Source: CAZKBP01 sp964551015
GTDB taxonomy: Bacteria; Bacteroidota; Bacteroidia; Cytophagales; Microscillaceae
Direction of reading: 5' to 3'
Assembly: GCA_964551015.1 (NCBI GenBank)
Contig: CAZKBP010000001.1
Coordinates: 558,001 to 622,000, forward strand
DNA: 64,000 nt
Shown here: positions 1-7,411 of the stretch, in pieces
How positions within the stretch are numbered: position 1 is the first letter of the stretch
Layout: each line of letters begins with the position of its first letter
Notes under the pieces: model-generated
The model's input: the letters and a program-made list of their open reading frames with translations, nothing else
Database searches by the model: none
What the model was told of the DNA's origin: nothing
Program-made: the position numbers and the translations under genes

Positions 1-834
1 CGAGAATTGATGGGACATTTAAACACTGATTCACAAGCTTTTCATCCCCAAGCTACGGTCAACCCTCCTTTGTATGACCCGAAAGAATTACTGGGAATTG
101 TCTCGGCCGATTTTCACGTTCCCTACGATGCCAGGGAGATTATTGCCCGTTTCGCGGATGGCTCGGAGTTTCACGAGTTTAAGCCCGACTTTGGGAATAC
201 GCTAGTTTGTGGTTACAGCAAAGTGCACGGCTACCCCTTGGCTGTCATCGCAAATAATGGGGTGCTTTTTTCAGATACAGCCAACAAAGCCGCGCAGTTT
301 ATCCAGCTTTGCAATCAAAATCAAATGCCCCTTCTCTTTATGCAAAATATTACAGGCTTTATGGTGGGTAAGAAGTATGAAGAAGAAGGCATCATCAAGC
401 ACGGGGCGAAAATGATCAATGCCGTTTCTAATAGCGAAGTCCCTCTGATTACGCTCATCACGGGTGCTTCCTACGGAGCGGGCAATTACGCCATGGCCGG
501 GCGTTCCTACGAACCTCGTTTTTTGTTTAGCTATCCCAATACCAAAATTGCCGTGATGGGTTCGGAGCAATTAGTGGGCGTGATGGACATTGTGAAGCGG
601 GCTTCTGCCCAAAAATCTGGCAAAGATTACGACGAGGAGAAAGAAAAAATGGTCAATGAGCAAATCAAAAAAATGCTGGAGTCCCAGTCTACTGCCTATT
701 ACTCCACGGGACATCTGTGGGACGACGGCATCATGCCTCCTCAGGAAACCCGTGAGTACCTGGCTTTATTGCTGGCTATTATTTATAATGCTGAATTCAA
801 AGGAAGTGAAGCTTTTGGGGTATTTAGAATGTAA
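1..834 (+). CDS. liuB: Methylcrotonyl-CoA carboxylase beta subunit (carboxyltransferase), 5'-truncated by window edge
   Basis: C-terminal half of a biotin-dependent acyl-CoA carboxylase carboxyltransferase; families of this type are about 535 residues, and about 277 are visible. The frame is open to base 1 (codons for R-E precede the first TTG), so the real start lies outside. The text FIQLCNQNQMPLLFMQNITG and the following GFMVGKKYE and HGAKM, then GASYGAGNYAMAGRSY and AVMGSEQ, are the acyl-CoA and carboxybiotin oxyanion-hole regions and match methylcrotonyl-CoA rather than propionyl-CoA enzymes. It moves CO2 from carboxybiotin to 3-methylcrotonyl-CoA in leucine breakdown. The alpha subunit and a hydratase follow on the same strand, supporting that role. 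Geranyl-CoA carboxylase is the main alternative. Confidence 0.9.
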   Translation, partial: RELMGHLNTDSQAFHPQATVNPPLYDPKELLGIVSADFHVPYDAREIIARFADGSEFHEFKPDFGNTLVCGYSKVHGYPLAVIANNGVLFSDTANKAAQFIQLCNQNQMPLLFMQNITGFMVGKKYEEEGIIKHGAKMINAVSNSEVPLITLITGASYGAGNYAMAGRSYEPRFLFSYPNTKIAVMGSEQLVGVMDIVKRASAQKSGKDYDEEKEKMVNEQIKKMLESQSTAYYSTGHLWDDGIMPPQETREYLALLLAIIYNAEFKGSEAFGVFRM

Positions 835-1001
835 ATGATGAACGCTCAACTTGTCGCTTTTAACCCTCCGTGAAAAATCTGGGTTAAAAATTTCAATAAA
901 AGCATCGCCCTTCACCAAACGAAAAAAGCCCTGACTCAGTTCTTTATGATTCAAGAAGAAATTCTTAATTTCGGCATCCCAAATTAGAAAACCACCTATT
1001 T

Positions 1002-1487
1002 ATGAAAATTTATCTGGACACAGAATTTATAGAAAAACCCAATCATTTAGAATTAATCTCTATTGCCTTGGTCAAAGAGGATGGCGAAAGCTATTATGCC
1101 GTCTCTTCTGAATTTAATGAAAAACTAGCCAACGATTGGGTACGTGAGCACGTTATCCCCTTCCTAGACTCTGAAGCCGATCGCAAATCTCTGGAAGAAA
1201 TCCGAGAGGAGGTCGTGGAGTTTATCGGGCCGAAGATTCCTGAATTTTGGGCTTATTTTGCCGCCTTTGACTGGGTTTTGCTCACTTGGCTCTACGGCGG
1301 AATGGCCAGTTTACCTTATAATTTTCCCTTTTTCTGTCACGATCTCAAGCAAGAAGTAGATCGCATTGGCTTTCCCGAAGAGCGTTTTCCCCAGAATCCC
1401 AAAAAGCATCACGCCCTCTGGGATGCTCGCTGGGATCGAGAACTGCATCGTCGCCTTCTGACTTTTGAACAAGAAAAGAAACAGTAA
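1002..1487 (+). CDS. Rv2179c-like 3'-5' exoribonuclease (DEDD, RNase H fold)
   Basis: A 161-residue protein that starts with MKIYLDTEFIE, the first acidic motif (D-x-E) of DEDD exonucleases. The central FWAYFAAFDWVLLTWLYGG and the C-terminal HHALWDARWDRELHR carry the remaining acidic and histidine positions expected of the DEDDh type. This pattern matches the small Rv2179c-like 3'-exoribonuclease family, which trims 3' overhangs of structured RNA. It sits between the two carboxylase subunits on the same strand, with 167 bases before and 97 after, so co-transcription is possible but a role in leucine breakdown is not suggested. The assignment rests on motifs only. Confidence 0.75.
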   Translation: MKIYLDTEFIEKPNHLELISIALVKEDGESYYAVSSEFNEKLANDWVREHVIPFLDSEADRKSLEEIREEVVEFIGPKIPEFWAYFAAFDWVLLTWLYGGMASLPYNFPFFCHDLKQEVDRIGFPEERFPQNPKKHHALWDARWDRELHRRLLTFEQEKKQ

Positions 1488-1584
1488 AATAGTTGCGAGT
1501 TGTATGTTGTTTTATAAGTATTCCTTGATTTTACAATGAATCTTGTAAAAAACTACTCCCACTCACAATTTACAAATAAATATC

Positions 1585-3561
1585 ATGCACAAAATCCTCA
1601 TCGCCAACCGTGGCGAAATTGCCCTCCGTATCATGCGTACCTGCCAGCAAATGGCGATTCGCACCGTGGCCGTTTACTCCGAAGCCGATCAACAGGCGCC
1701 TTTTGTAGATTTTGCCGATGAAGCAGTAGCTCTGGGAGGAATGAGTCCAACGGAGTCCTACCTAGACCAGAAAAAAATCATTCAGGCGGCTCAACTGGCC
1801 GGGGCAGAAGCCATTCATCCGGGTTATGGGTTTTTGTCTGAAAATGCCGATTTTGCCCGCCTCTGTCAGGAAGAAGGCATTATTTTCATTGGCCCTTCTC
1901 CCGAAGCAATCACGGCCATGGGTTCCAAAGCCGAAGCCAAAAAAATCATGCAAAAAAATGATGTTCCTACCATCCCCGGCTACGAAGGGGAGAATCAAGA
2001 CGTGGATCATCTCATTGCACAAGGGAAAAAAATCGGTTTTCCCCTCTTAGTCAAAGCCTCGGCAGGAGGAGGAGGAAAGGGAATGAAAATAGTTCGTACA
2101 GAAGATCAACTAAAACCAGCTATTGAATCAGCAAAGCGGGAAGCACGCAACAGCTTCGGCCACGATCATTTGATTTTAGAAAAATACTTCGAGTCGGTAC
2201 GCCACATCGAGATACAAATCATCGGCGATCAGCACGGGCAAATGATTCATCTGGGGGAAAGAGAATGCTCGGTGCAACGCCGCTATCAGAAAATCATTGA
2301 AGAAGCCCCTTCTCCCTTTCTAGACGCAACTCTCAGAAATAAAATGGGTTGGGTGGGCATTCGGGCGGGTCAGGCCATTGATTACAGCAACGCGGGTACG
2401 GTAGAATTTATCGTGGATGAAGAGAAGAATTTTTATTTCCTGGAAGTCAACACACGTTTGCAGGTAGAGCATCCCGTGACGGAGTATGTCACGGGAGTCG
2501 ATTTGGTAGAAATGCAAATCGAAGTGGCGCGCGGTAAACCCCTCCCCTTCTTACAAGAAGATTTACAAATCTCGGGGCACGCCATCGAGTATCGCATCTA
2601 CGCCGAAGAGCCCCAGAAAGATTTTAGTCCCGCCATCGGTACTTTGCACCAATGGAGCGTTCCCGAAGGCATTCGGGTAGATAGTGGCGTACAATCGGGC
2701 AGTGAAGTCAGTACTTTCTACGATCCCATGCTAGCCAAGGTGATTCTCCACGGGAAAACCCGAGAAGAAATCGTGGAGAAAAGTCCTTATCTTCTCTCGG
2801 AAATCACGGCTTTGGGCGTACAAACGAATCAGGCTTTCTTGGTCAAATTAGTGCGCGAGGAGGCTTTCCAAAAAGGACAAATTGATACGCAGTTTATCGA
2901 GAAGCATCCACATTTGTTAGCAGATTTAGCTCCTAGTCCAGCCGCCTGGACAGAGGCAGCGATGGCAACCTTACTTTATGACTGGTCAAAACGGCAAGAG
3001 GAGCGCAAGATTCTCCCTCATTTCCCAGCTGGATGGCGTAATAATTTTTACCAACCCCTTTTCCAAAAATACCAAACTGCTCAAGGAGAGGAAATGAAGT
3101 TGAGTTATCGGCATCTGGGCGATCAGCGATTTGAAGTGCAAATCCACCACGAGTCTATTTCTGAACCAGAAACCGAGCAAATTACTTTATTATCCGTTGA
3201 TCGTCAACAAGTTACTTTTCAAAGAGGGCAGCTACGCGAGAAGCTCCGCTTGGCGGTACACGGGGACGATATTTTCGTGAAACACGAGGAGCATCAAATT
3301 CACTTGAAGCGGATTCCTCGCTTACCCGAAACCCAAAATCAACTGGCTCAGGGTTCTTATCAAGCACCTATGCCCGGCGAGGTGGTCAAGATCATGGTCG
3401 AGACGGGGCAGGCCGTCCAATCGGGTGATCCGCTTTTAATCATTAATTCCATGAAAATGGAAAATACGATCTATGCCTTTGCCGAGGGCACGGTGGAAGA
3501 AATCTATGTCCAAGAAAGAGATTTGATCCAAGCTGATGATTTATTGGTGAAGATTGGCTAA
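1585..3561 (+). CDS. liuD: Methylcrotonyl-CoA carboxylase alpha subunit (biotin carboxylase plus biotin carrier)
   Basis: 658 residues, the usual length of a fused biotin carboxylase/BCCP subunit. The N-terminus MHKILIANRGEIALRIMRT is the biotin carboxylase signature start. The ATP-grasp glycine loop KASAGGGGKGM lies near residue 160, and EVNTRLQVEHPVTE near 290 carries the catalytic Glu/Asn/Arg group. The C-terminal biotinyl domain has the acceptor lysine in SMKMEN at about residue 624. It carboxylates biotin using ATP and bicarbonate and hands it to the beta subunit encoded upstream. The order beta, (exonuclease), alpha, hydratase matches liu clusters of leucine/isovalerate catabolism, which favours methylcrotonyl-CoA as substrate over propionyl- or acetyl-CoA. 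Confidence 0.9.
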   Translation: MHKILIANRGEIALRIMRTCQQMAIRTVAVYSEADQQAPFVDFADEAVALGGMSPTESYLDQKKIIQAAQLAGAEAIHPGYGFLSENADFARLCQEEGIIFIGPSPEAITAMGSKAEAKKIMQKNDVPTIPGYEGENQDVDHLIAQGKKIGFPLLVKASAGGGGKGMKIVRTEDQLKPAIESAKREARNSFGHDHLILEKYFESVRHIEIQIIGDQHGQMIHLGERECSVQRRYQKIIEEAPSPFLDATLRNKMGWVGIRAGQAIDYSNAGTVEFIVDEEKNFYFLEVNTRLQVEHPVTEYVTGVDLVEMQIEVARGKPLPFLQEDLQISGHAIEYRIYAEEPQKDFSPAIGTLHQWSVPEGIRVDSGVQSGSEVSTFYDPMLAKVILHGKTREEIVEKSPYLLSEITALGVQTNQAFLVKLVREEAFQKGQIDTQFIEKHPHLLADLAPSPAAWTEAAMATLLYDWSKRQEERKILPHFPAGWRNNFYQPLFQKYQTAQGEEMKLSYRHLGDQRFEVQIHHESISEPETEQITLLSVDRQQVTFQRGQLREKLRLAVHGDDIFVKHEEHQIHLKRIPRLPETQNQLAQGSYQAPMPGEVVKIMVETGQAVQSGDPLLIINSMKMENTIYAFAEGTVEEIYVQERDLIQADDLLVKIG

Positions 3562-3603
3562 ATAATCAATCATCCAAACCTACGCACCCAAAATTCCTTA
3601 AAC

Positions 3604-4425
3604 ATGATCTACACCCAAGACCAAATTACCAACCTCTCCGAGCACACTTTTGCTTATCTGAAATTAGAGGAAAAAGACCATCTACTCACCATCACTTTGG
3701 CTCGCCCCCAAGCCAAAAATGCCATGAGCCCCACCATGGTACGTGAATATGCCTACGCGATGAGCTATGCCCATCATAACAAAGACATCTGGGCCGTGGT
3801 CTTCGCCGCCGAGGGAAATATCTGGTGCGCCGGAGCTGACCTCAAAGCGATGCGCGGTCAGGAAGAAGAAAACGACTCAAGCATTCCTCATCCTCAGGGT
3901 GAAATCGTGATTGGTGATCTTTTCGCGCGTATTCACAAGCCTGTCATTGCTAAAGTGCACGCACCTGTTTACGCAGGCGGGCATTTGCTCATCGCGGGCT
4001 GCACTCACGTGATTGCCACGAAGCAAGTGAGTTTCCACTTGCCTGAAGTAAAAAGAGGTTTGTTTCCTTTTCAGGTGATGGATATGCTGTTGAAAGTACT
4101 CCCGGCTCGCAAGGTACTAGACTGGTGTATTCGCGGGGGAAGCATCCCGGCTCATCAGGCACTGGAGCTAGGCCTAGTTACGGAAGTAGTAAACGAGGAT
4201 AAACTAGACGAAAATGTACAGAAGCTGGTGGAAGCTATCTTTGAGAATTCTCCCTCGGCTATTCGGCTCGGCTTGAAGGCTTATGATGAAATGCGTGCCG
4301 TTCCTGATCACGAAAAACAGGCTTTTCTTAAAAAAATGCTCGACCAAACCGTCCAAACCGCCGACGCCCAAGAGGGATTGAAAGCCTTTGCCGAAAAACG
4401 TAAGCCCAACTGGACGGGGGAGTAG
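3604..4425 (+). CDS. liuC: Enoyl-CoA hydratase/isomerase family protein, probable methylglutaconyl-CoA hydratase
   Basis: 273 residues with the crotonase fold. The first oxyanion-hole segment reads WCAGADLKAM (near residue 80) and the second APVYAGGHLLIAGCTHVIAT (near 125). The Glu of the usual PE-x-x-x-G catalytic segment is present in LPEVKRGLFPF; the second catalytic Glu region reads VLDWCIRGG, so the usual Glu may be Asp or absent. The sequence around FPF lacks the common PGAGG. It begins 42 bases after the carboxylase alpha stop, so it is probably the next step of the pathway, hydrating 3-methylglutaconyl-CoA to HMG-CoA. Substrate assignment is from context. Confidence 0.75.
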   Translation: MIYTQDQITNLSEHTFAYLKLEEKDHLLTITLARPQAKNAMSPTMVREYAYAMSYAHHNKDIWAVVFAAEGNIWCAGADLKAMRGQEEENDSSIPHPQGEIVIGDLFARIHKPVIAKVHAPVYAGGHLLIAGCTHVIATKQVSFHLPEVKRGLFPFQVMDMLLKVLPARKVLDWCIRGGSIPAHQALELGLVTEVVNEDKLDENVQKLVEAIFENSPSAIRLGLKAYDEMRAVPDHEKQAFLKKMLDQTVQTADAQEGLKAFAEKRKPNWTGE

Positions 4426-4428
4426 GGT

Positions 4429-4648
4429 TACTTTGAACACAGAGACACAGAGACACAGAGGCACGGAGTGAACAGCCGAGGCTTTGTTTTCGGATTCCTT
4501 TTTTCGGTTTTACTTTGAACACAGAGACACGGAGGCACAGAGTAAACAGCCGAGACCTGTTTTCGGATTCTTTTTTTCGGTTTTACTTTGAACACAGAGA
4601 CACGGAGTGAACAGCCGAGGCTTTGTTTTCGGATTCTTTTTTTTGAAA
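4429..4648 (+). repeat. Three direct copies of a CTCTGTGTCTC-type repeat, left flank of GxxExxY cassette
   Basis: Units begin at 4429, 4511 and 4584 with TACTTTGAACACAGAGACAC, run through a GTGAACAGCCGAGGC-like core and end in TTTTCGGATTC followed by a T-rich stretch. Unit spacing is 82 and 73 bases and the third copy is about 62 bases. Two further copies lie in the opposite orientation to the right of the next gene (5102-5196). The ACAGAGAC tract is itself a short-period repeat that differs in number between copies, which accounts for the length differences. Confidence 0.9.
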
Positions 4649-4662
4649 TCATTCAACCTTTT

Positions 4663-5052
4663 ATGGACAAAATAGAATATAATCGCTTAACGGGTATAAT
4701 CATTGGTGCCGCTATTGAAGTACACCAAGAACTAGGCCCTGGCTTGTTAGAATCGGTCTACGAGCATTGTTTGTATGATGAATTGCGGAATAAGTCTTTG
4801 AGAGTAGAAAGACAAGTTTGTGTTCCTCTCATCTACAAGGGAAGAAACCTTGAAAAAGATTTTAAAATTGATTTACTGGTAGCTAATGAAGTTGTTATAG
4901 AGCTTAAGGCCGTAGAAGTTATTTTGCCTGTGCACGAAGTGCAGTTAGTTACTTATCTCAAACTTTCACAAAAGAAACTTGGTTTACTAATCAACTTTAA
5001 TGTCTCAATATTGAAACAAGGAGTTCGCAGAAGAATCAACGGAACTTTGTAG
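4663..5052 (+). CDS. GxxExxY protein (PD-(D/E)xK-like)
   Basis: 129 residues from the ATG at 4663; an upstream in-frame start inside the repeats at 4588 is rejected because that stretch encodes repeat sequence. The motif that names the family, G-x-x-E-x-x-Y, is in LGPGLLESVYEHCL (G27, E30, Y33). A D-x9-E-x-K pattern, D70 then E80-L-K82, fits a PD-(D/E)xK nuclease core. The family is widespread in environmental bacteria and its function is not known to me. The gene is framed by inverted repeat clusters and sits between unrelated operons, which suggests a mobile or formerly mobile cassette. Confidence 0.85.
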   Translation: MDKIEYNRLTGIIIGAAIEVHQELGPGLLESVYEHCLYDELRNKSLRVERQVCVPLIYKGRNLEKDFKIDLLVANEVVIELKAVEVILPVHEVQLVTYLKLSQKKLGLLINFNVSILKQGVRRRINGTL

Positions 5053-5101
5053 ACTAAAGAAAGACTTTATTGTTTACTCTCTTATCAAAAAATTGTATCA
5101 A

Positions 5102-5196
5102 AAGCCTCGGCTGTTTACTCTGTGTCTCTGTGTTCAAAGTAACATCCGAAATCAAGTCTCGGCTGTTTACTCTGTGCCTCCGTGTCTCTGTGTTCT
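5102..5196 (-). repeat. Two inverted copies of the same repeat, right flank of GxxExxY cassette
   Basis: AAGCCTCGGCTGTTTACTCT at 5102 and a second copy from about 5157 are reverse complements of the three copies at 4429-4648. The first ends in GTGTTCAAAGTAA, the reverse complement of the start of the left copies. The spacer ATCCGAAATCAAGT matches the reversed CGGATTC end of a unit. Left and right clusters could pair to form one long hairpin around the gene. Confidence 0.88.
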
Positions 5197-5212
5197 AAAA
5201 AAAATCTAAAAA

Positions 5213-5635
5213 ATGAAATCAATCTTTGCTCTGACTCTTTTATTTATCCTAAGCTTTCAGCTCCAAGCCCAAACCATTATCGGCCAATGGAAAACCTTTG
5301 AAGACGGCAAGCCCTCCTCTATCATCAAAATTTACAAGGCCAAAAATGGCAAATATTATGGCAAAATGGTAGAAATCTTAGACCCCAAACTCGCCCAACA
5401 TACTTGCGACAAATGCCCCGGTGACCGCCAAGGCAAACCTACCCAAGACCTCATCGTGATGAGAGATTTGGAAATCAGTGCCGACCAGAAAAGCGCCGAA
5501 GACGGCAAAATCCTCGACCCTTGGAAAGGAAAAGAATACAACTGCAAAGTTTGGCTAGAAAACCCCAACCAACTCAAAATGCGTGCTTACGTGGGCTTTC
5601 TCTACGGTACACGCACTTGGCAGCGAGTGAATTAA
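5213..5635 (+). CDS. DUF2147 family secreted protein
   Basis: 140 residues. A Sec signal peptide (MKSIFALTLLFILSFQLQAQ) is followed by the DUF2147 domain: GQWKTFEDGKPSSIIKIYK near residue 25, a YYGKMVEILDP segment, a C-x2-C pair in CDKCPGD, and a C-terminal MRAYVGFLYGTRTWQRV that is typical of the family. The protein is probably periplasmic or on the outer membrane. The molecular function of DUF2147 is not established. The start codon lies 16 bases after the right flank of the repeat cassette, so the native promoter may be displaced or lie inside the repeats. Confidence 0.85.
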   Translation: MKSIFALTLLFILSFQLQAQTIIGQWKTFEDGKPSSIIKIYKAKNGKYYGKMVEILDPKLAQHTCDKCPGDRQGKPTQDLIVMRDLEISADQKSAEDGKILDPWKGKEYNCKVWLENPNQLKMRAYVGFLYGTRTWQRVN

Positions 5636-5743
5636 GCAAATAATCCTAATTTTTTCACAAAGAAGGGCTTCATGTTCAGGAATTTAGAAAAATTCCATTA
5701 GTTTAGTATTTAATTTGTCATGCGAAACCAAATTCCCAGAACT

Positions 5744-6298
5744 ATGAATCAGAAAATCTGCTATTTTTTCCTCTTGCTAAGCTGTTTCGTGGCTACTTCT
5801 TCGTGGGCACAATCTGGCAATAAAAATGTGATCTATCAAATTCAACTGGCTGCATATGAAGACGAGGTAGATTGGGATCGCTTCAAAAACCTGAAAGATG
5901 TAGGCTTTGTTACTTCCAAGCCCATTGATCCTAGTGTACAGGATAGTAAGTACAAGCGTGTGTTCGTGGGGAAATACATCGGTGATGCAACCATCCGAGC
6001 GATGCTCAACCGCGTTCAATCACGGGGCTTTCGGAATCCGACCATTGTTCGGGATAACGTAACACTTCAAGGAGAAACGGGAGCCGATATTCAATATACG
6101 ATTCAACTGGGAGCCTTTAATCAGCTCAATATCCAAGAATTTTTAGATATTCCTTTTATAGAAAATGTGTATATTCTCCTCGAGGGAGGTAAATATCGTA
6201 TGATTTATGGCTTGTATGTAAGCGAAGAGTACGCCCAAAATGCTTTAAAAGTGCTCCAAGAAGGTGGTTTTACGGGTTTGGTCAAGAAATTTCGCTAG
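5744..6298 (+). CDS. Secreted protein with two tandem SPOR-like repeats
   Basis: 184 residues from the ATG at 5744, chosen because MNQKICYFFLLLSCFVATSS is a good signal peptide; an in-frame ATG at 5720 would add eight residues before it. Two halves have the same plan: YQIQLAAYE ... YKRVFVGKY ... VQSRGFRNPTIV and YTIQLGAFN ... YRMIYGLYV ... LQEGGFTGLVKKF. This resembles SPOR domains, which bind peptidoglycan with denuded glycan strands, but the match is by pattern only. No operon partner is evident. Confidence 0.65.
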   Translation: MNQKICYFFLLLSCFVATSSWAQSGNKNVIYQIQLAAYEDEVDWDRFKNLKDVGFVTSKPIDPSVQDSKYKRVFVGKYIGDATIRAMLNRVQSRGFRNPTIVRDNVTLQGETGADIQYTIQLGAFNQLNIQEFLDIPFIENVYILLEGGKYRMIYGLYVSEEYAQNALKVLQEGGFTGLVKKFR

Positions 6299-6542
6299 AG
6301 AAAAATTCTTGTTTCCGGAAGGAAGTTAAGAGTTCTAGAAGTTAAAGGGAAAAGGTCTGCTTCCCCGTGCTTTCTTTTCACGATTAGCTTAGGAAGTAGG
6401 TTGCTTTGGCACGATTGTTCGCATAAAAAACTAACCCAAGACAGCATCTTTTCGTAATTCATCCTAGCTATGCTTGCAAAAATGAACATTCTTTCGGTCT
6501 TTGGTCATACTAGAAATTATTACTCCAATCCAAAAGAGAATT

Positions 6543-7319
6543 ATGCTCAAGTGGCGACTCATTTTCAAAGCACTTCCTTACGCTATCGCAATTTTATTAC
6601 TGAAAATTTCTTTAATCTATGCCCTTGACTTTGAGGGTTTTATTGATATACAAGAAATTCGGGTCATCCTGACAGCAGGTGTTTTCCTGATCGGTTTCAT
6701 GGTCGCGGGCACGCTCTCAGATTATAAAGAAAGTGAAAAAATACCGGGTGAAATCGCCATTACCTTAGAAGCTATCGAGGAAATTAGCGTGATCTTAGCC
6801 ACCCAGACTCAGGTTGATGTGCCCAAGATTCGTCATCAAATGATGGAATTGACTCAGCGTATTCTGGATCGTTTCTATCGGAGAATTGACGATGACGAAA
6901 TACACGAGACACTTTCAGAGTATAACGAAATTGTTCACGAGCTAGACCGTGCCGGCGGTGCTCCCCCCATCGTGGGCCGTTTGATAATCCAGATGCACGA
7001 TCTGCGTAAGCTGATTACTCGCACCAATGTGATTTCTAAGACTGGTTTTTTGCAGACGGGTTACGCTTTGTTGGAACTGCTGATTGTGATCGTGAGTATT
7101 TTGCTCCTGGCAGCTAATTTCAATTCATTGGTGGCCGAGGTGTTTATCGTGCTCTTTGTAGAATTGATTTACATTTATATGTACAAGCTTATCAAAGATA
7201 TGGACGATCCTTTTGAATACGGAGAGGACATACCGCAAGGAGCAGCTGAAGTGCCCCTTTTTCCGATCCGAGATTATCAAAGAAGGTTAGGCAAGCGCAT
7301 ACTTGAAATGTCAAGTTGA
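6543..7319 (+). CDS. Integral membrane protein of unknown function
   Basis: 258 residues from the ATG at 6543; a TTG at 6501 would extend it by 14. Two hydrophobic helices lie near residues 5-28 and 38-60, then a charged segment of about 110 residues rich in Glu/Arg, then two adjoining helices near 175-225 and a short hydrophilic tail. The 2+2 helix plan with a loop such as AGTLSDYKESEKIPGEIA recalls bestrophin-like/DUF4239 proteins, but this is only a topological likeness. It converges with lon across a hairpin terminator. Confidence 0.65.
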   Translation: MLKWRLIFKALPYAIAILLLKISLIYALDFEGFIDIQEIRVILTAGVFLIGFMVAGTLSDYKESEKIPGEIAITLEAIEEISVILATQTQVDVPKIRHQMMELTQRILDRFYRRIDDDEIHETLSEYNEIVHELDRAGGAPPIVGRLIIQMHDLRKLITRTNVISKTGFLQTGYALLELLIVIVSILLLAANFNSLVAEVFIVLFVELIYIYMYKLIKDMDDPFEYGEDIPQGAAEVPLFPIRDYQRRLGKRILEMSS

Positions 7320-7340
7320 GCTATTTTTGGCTAAATAAAT

Positions 7341-7381
7341 GCTTTTGTAGTTTGATTTTTACAATCAAAACTAACAAAAGG
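7341..7381. terminator. Bidirectional hairpin terminator between membrane protein gene and lon
   Basis: GCTTTTGTAGTTTGATT (7341-7357) can pair with AATCAAAACTAACAAAAG (7363-7380) across a five-base loop, with two single-base bulges. It lies between two convergent stop codons (7319 and 7412) and the arms give T-rich tracts on either strand. Confidence 0.55.
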
Positions 7382-7411
7382 CTCCTCAGGCAAAGGCAAT
7401 AGTTTCCACTG

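Noticed and set aside
766..954. 62-residue minus-strand frame overlapping the end of liuB
   Set aside because: It overlaps a well-supported gene, has no recognised motif and no separate promoter, though its composition is not unreasonable.
4328..4652. Minus-strand frames rich in CLCVSVSLCSK-type peptides
   Set aside because: They are read-through of the ACAGAGAC repeat units and have no protein-like composition.
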